DNA from: Pseudomonas parafulva NBRC 16636 = DSM 17004
GTDB lineage: Bacteria > Pseudomonadota > Gammaproteobacteria > Pseudomonadales > Pseudomonadaceae
NCBI RefSeq assembly: GCF_000730645.1
Contig: NZ_BBIU01000013.1
Coordinates: forward strand, 1 to 64,000
Direction: 5' to 3'
DNA: 64,000 bases
Shown: positions 62,869-64,000 of the stretch, in pieces
Layout of the letters: each line of letters opens with the position of its first letter
How positions within the stretch are numbered: the first letter of the stretch is position 1
Made by a program: the position numbers and the translations under genes
The notes under the pieces: model-generated
Seen by the model: only the letters and a program-made list of their open reading frames with translations
Told to the model about the DNA's origin: nothing
The model's database searches: none

Positions 62869-64000
62869 TCAACGGCCCGTACTGGCAGCCGCGTTGTCCA
62901 TTACGCTTGCGGTGGTGCTGGCCAGGCGCAGCCGTTCGCCGCTTGCAGCGTCGAACAGCAGCACCCGTGCCGGGTCGAATTGCAGGGCAAGCGTGTCACC
63001 CACCCGGCACGCCACATCCGGCGCCAGTCGGCAACACACCTTGGTCTGGTTGAGGGTGACGAACACCAGCAGGTCGGGGCCGGTGGGTTCGGTAACCTGT
63101 ACCTCGGCGCGGATGCCGGGCAGGCCATTGCCCTGCGCACCGCCCAGGGCGATCTGCTCGGGGCGGATACCCAATATGACCTCGCGCCCTTCCAGCTCGG
63201 CAGCAGCGCCGGCCAACGGCAATTCGCAACGCGCCTGGCCACTGTCCAGCACGGCCACCAGGCAGCCGCTCTGCGCCGTCACCCGCACGGGCACGAAGTT
63301 CATAGGCGGCGAGCCGATGAAGCTGGCGACGAACTGGTTGGCCGGGTCGTTGTAGATCTGCTGCGGGGTGCCGAACTGCTGGATGATGCCGTCCTTCATC
63401 ACCGCCACCTTGTCACCCAGGGTCATGGCCTCGATCTGGTCGTGGGTGACATACACGGTGGTGGTCTTCAGGCGCTGGTGCATCAGTTTCATTTCGGTGC
63501 GCATCTCTACGCGCAGCTTGGCATCGAGGTTGGACAACGGCTCATCGAACAGGTAGATCTTTGGCCTGCGCGCCAACGCACGGCCCATGGCCACCCGCTG
63601 CTGCTGGCCGCCCGACAGCTGCGCGGGCTTGCGCGCCAGCAGGTGCTCGATCTGCAGCAGCTTGGCCACCCGCGCCACCTCTTCGTCGATGGCCGCCTGG
63701 GGCATCTTGCGGATCTTCAGGCCGAACTCGATGTTTTCCCGCACGCTCATGGTGGGGTACAGCGCATAGGACTGGAACACCATGGCGATGTCGCGGTCCT
63801 TGGGGCTCATGCCGCTGACGTCCTGCTGGTCGATCAGAATGGCGCCGCCAGTGATCTGCTCAAGGCCAGCGATGCAGTTCATCAGCGTGGATTTACCGCA
63901 GCCTGAAGGCCCTACCAGAATCAGAAACTCCCCGTCCTTGATGGCCAGCTGAATGTCCTTGAGGGTGTCCGGCAGGCCGCTGCCGTAGGTCTTGTTCACA
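62869..64000 (-). CDS. gtsD: Glucose ABC transporter ATPase GtsD/MalK-like, 5' end outside window
   Basis: This is the ATP-binding subunit of the sugar importer: Walker A VGPSGCGKST, Q-loop AMVFQSYALYP, signature LSGGQQQRVAMGRALA, Walker B KIYLFDEPLSNLD, switch YVTHDQIEAM, then a regulatory TOBE/MalK-type C-terminal domain. The frame runs off the window end (first visible residues VNKTYGSGLPDTL), so about ten N-terminal residues are missing. With oprB and the mutarotase downstream it forms the glucose uptake operon known in P. putida (gtsABCD-oprB). Confidence 0.93.
   Translation of the reverse strand, partial: VNKTYGSGLPDTLKDIQLAIKDGEFLILVGPSGCGKSTLMNCIAGLEQITGGAILIDQQDVSGMSPKDRDIAMVFQSYALYPTMSVRENIEFGLKIRKMPQAAIDEEVARVAKLLQIEHLLARKPAQLSGGQQQRVAMGRALARRPKIYLFDEPLSNLDAKLRVEMRTEMKLMHQRLKTTTVYVTHDQIEAMTLGDKVAVMKDGIIQQFGTPQQIYNDPANQFVASFIGSPPMNFVPVRVTAQSGCLVAVLDSGQARCELPLAGAAAELEGREVILGIRPEQIALGGAQGNGLPGIRAEVQVTEPTGPDLLVFVTLNQTKVCCRLAPDVACRVGDTLALQFDPARVLLFDAASGERLRLASTTASVMDNAAASTGR

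Overview
The window reads as a chromosome segment of a Pseudomonas putida-group bacterium. The evidence is the ordered core set purL, mltF, tadA, cumA-type multicopper oxidase, guaA, guaB, xseA, leuA, eda-pgl-zwf, hexR, oprB and gtsD (the order I recall for P. putida, not checked here), GC-rich codon use, and a P. putida-type REP element at 6205-6291.

Layout. 1-8208 is core: a NIF3-like protein and purL, the lytic transglycosylase mltF, and cumA-tadA. 8415-15963 is variable: an iron-type sigma/anti-sigma/TonB-receptor trio, a GNAT enzyme divergent from a TetR regulator, a cytochrome b561, a secreted protein and an AraC regulator. 15986-21026 is a 2-oxo-acid dehydrogenase module: a full-length AceE-like E1, a MarR regulator, a protein equal to only the C-terminal half of an E1, and a glutathione transferase. 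Three copies of one 14-bp palindrome in its two promoter regions tie the four genes together. 21053-25454 is a LuxR solo, a perfect lux-box-like palindrome and a tightly overlapping five-gene operon (aminotransferase, small PIN-like protein, DHDPS-like lyase, haem-oxygenase-like diiron oxidase, Rieske ferredoxin). It looks like an undescribed small-molecule pathway under acyl-homoserine-lactone-type control; the aminotransferase carries a one-base frameshift.

25488-45611 is a mobile, lower-GC region with IS5-, IS66- and IS256-type insertions, ending in a P4-type integrase against the 3' end of guaA. It is a defence island: a Shedu-type nuclease, a HEPN remnant cut by IS66, a stand-alone reverse transcriptase of the abortive-infection/DRT type, a Gabija-like OLD-nuclease/UvrD-helicase pair with a divergent Xre regulator and a LexA-like box between them, and a Septu-like ATPase/HNH pair whose ATPase gene is frameshifted. 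An unrecognised 341-residue protein lies beside the integrase.

45612-64000 is core again: guaA and guaB (GMP synthesis), a zinc-ribbon protein, a TauE/SafE permease divergent from a LysR regulator, a transglutaminase-like protein, xseA, an M23 peptidase, leuA behind a leucine-rich leader peptide, and the glucose block: zwf-pgl-eda with divergent hexR, then the mutarotase, porin oprB and the ATPase of the glucose ABC transporter, cut by the window edge. All calls come from reading the sequence and from family knowledge; no database search was run.
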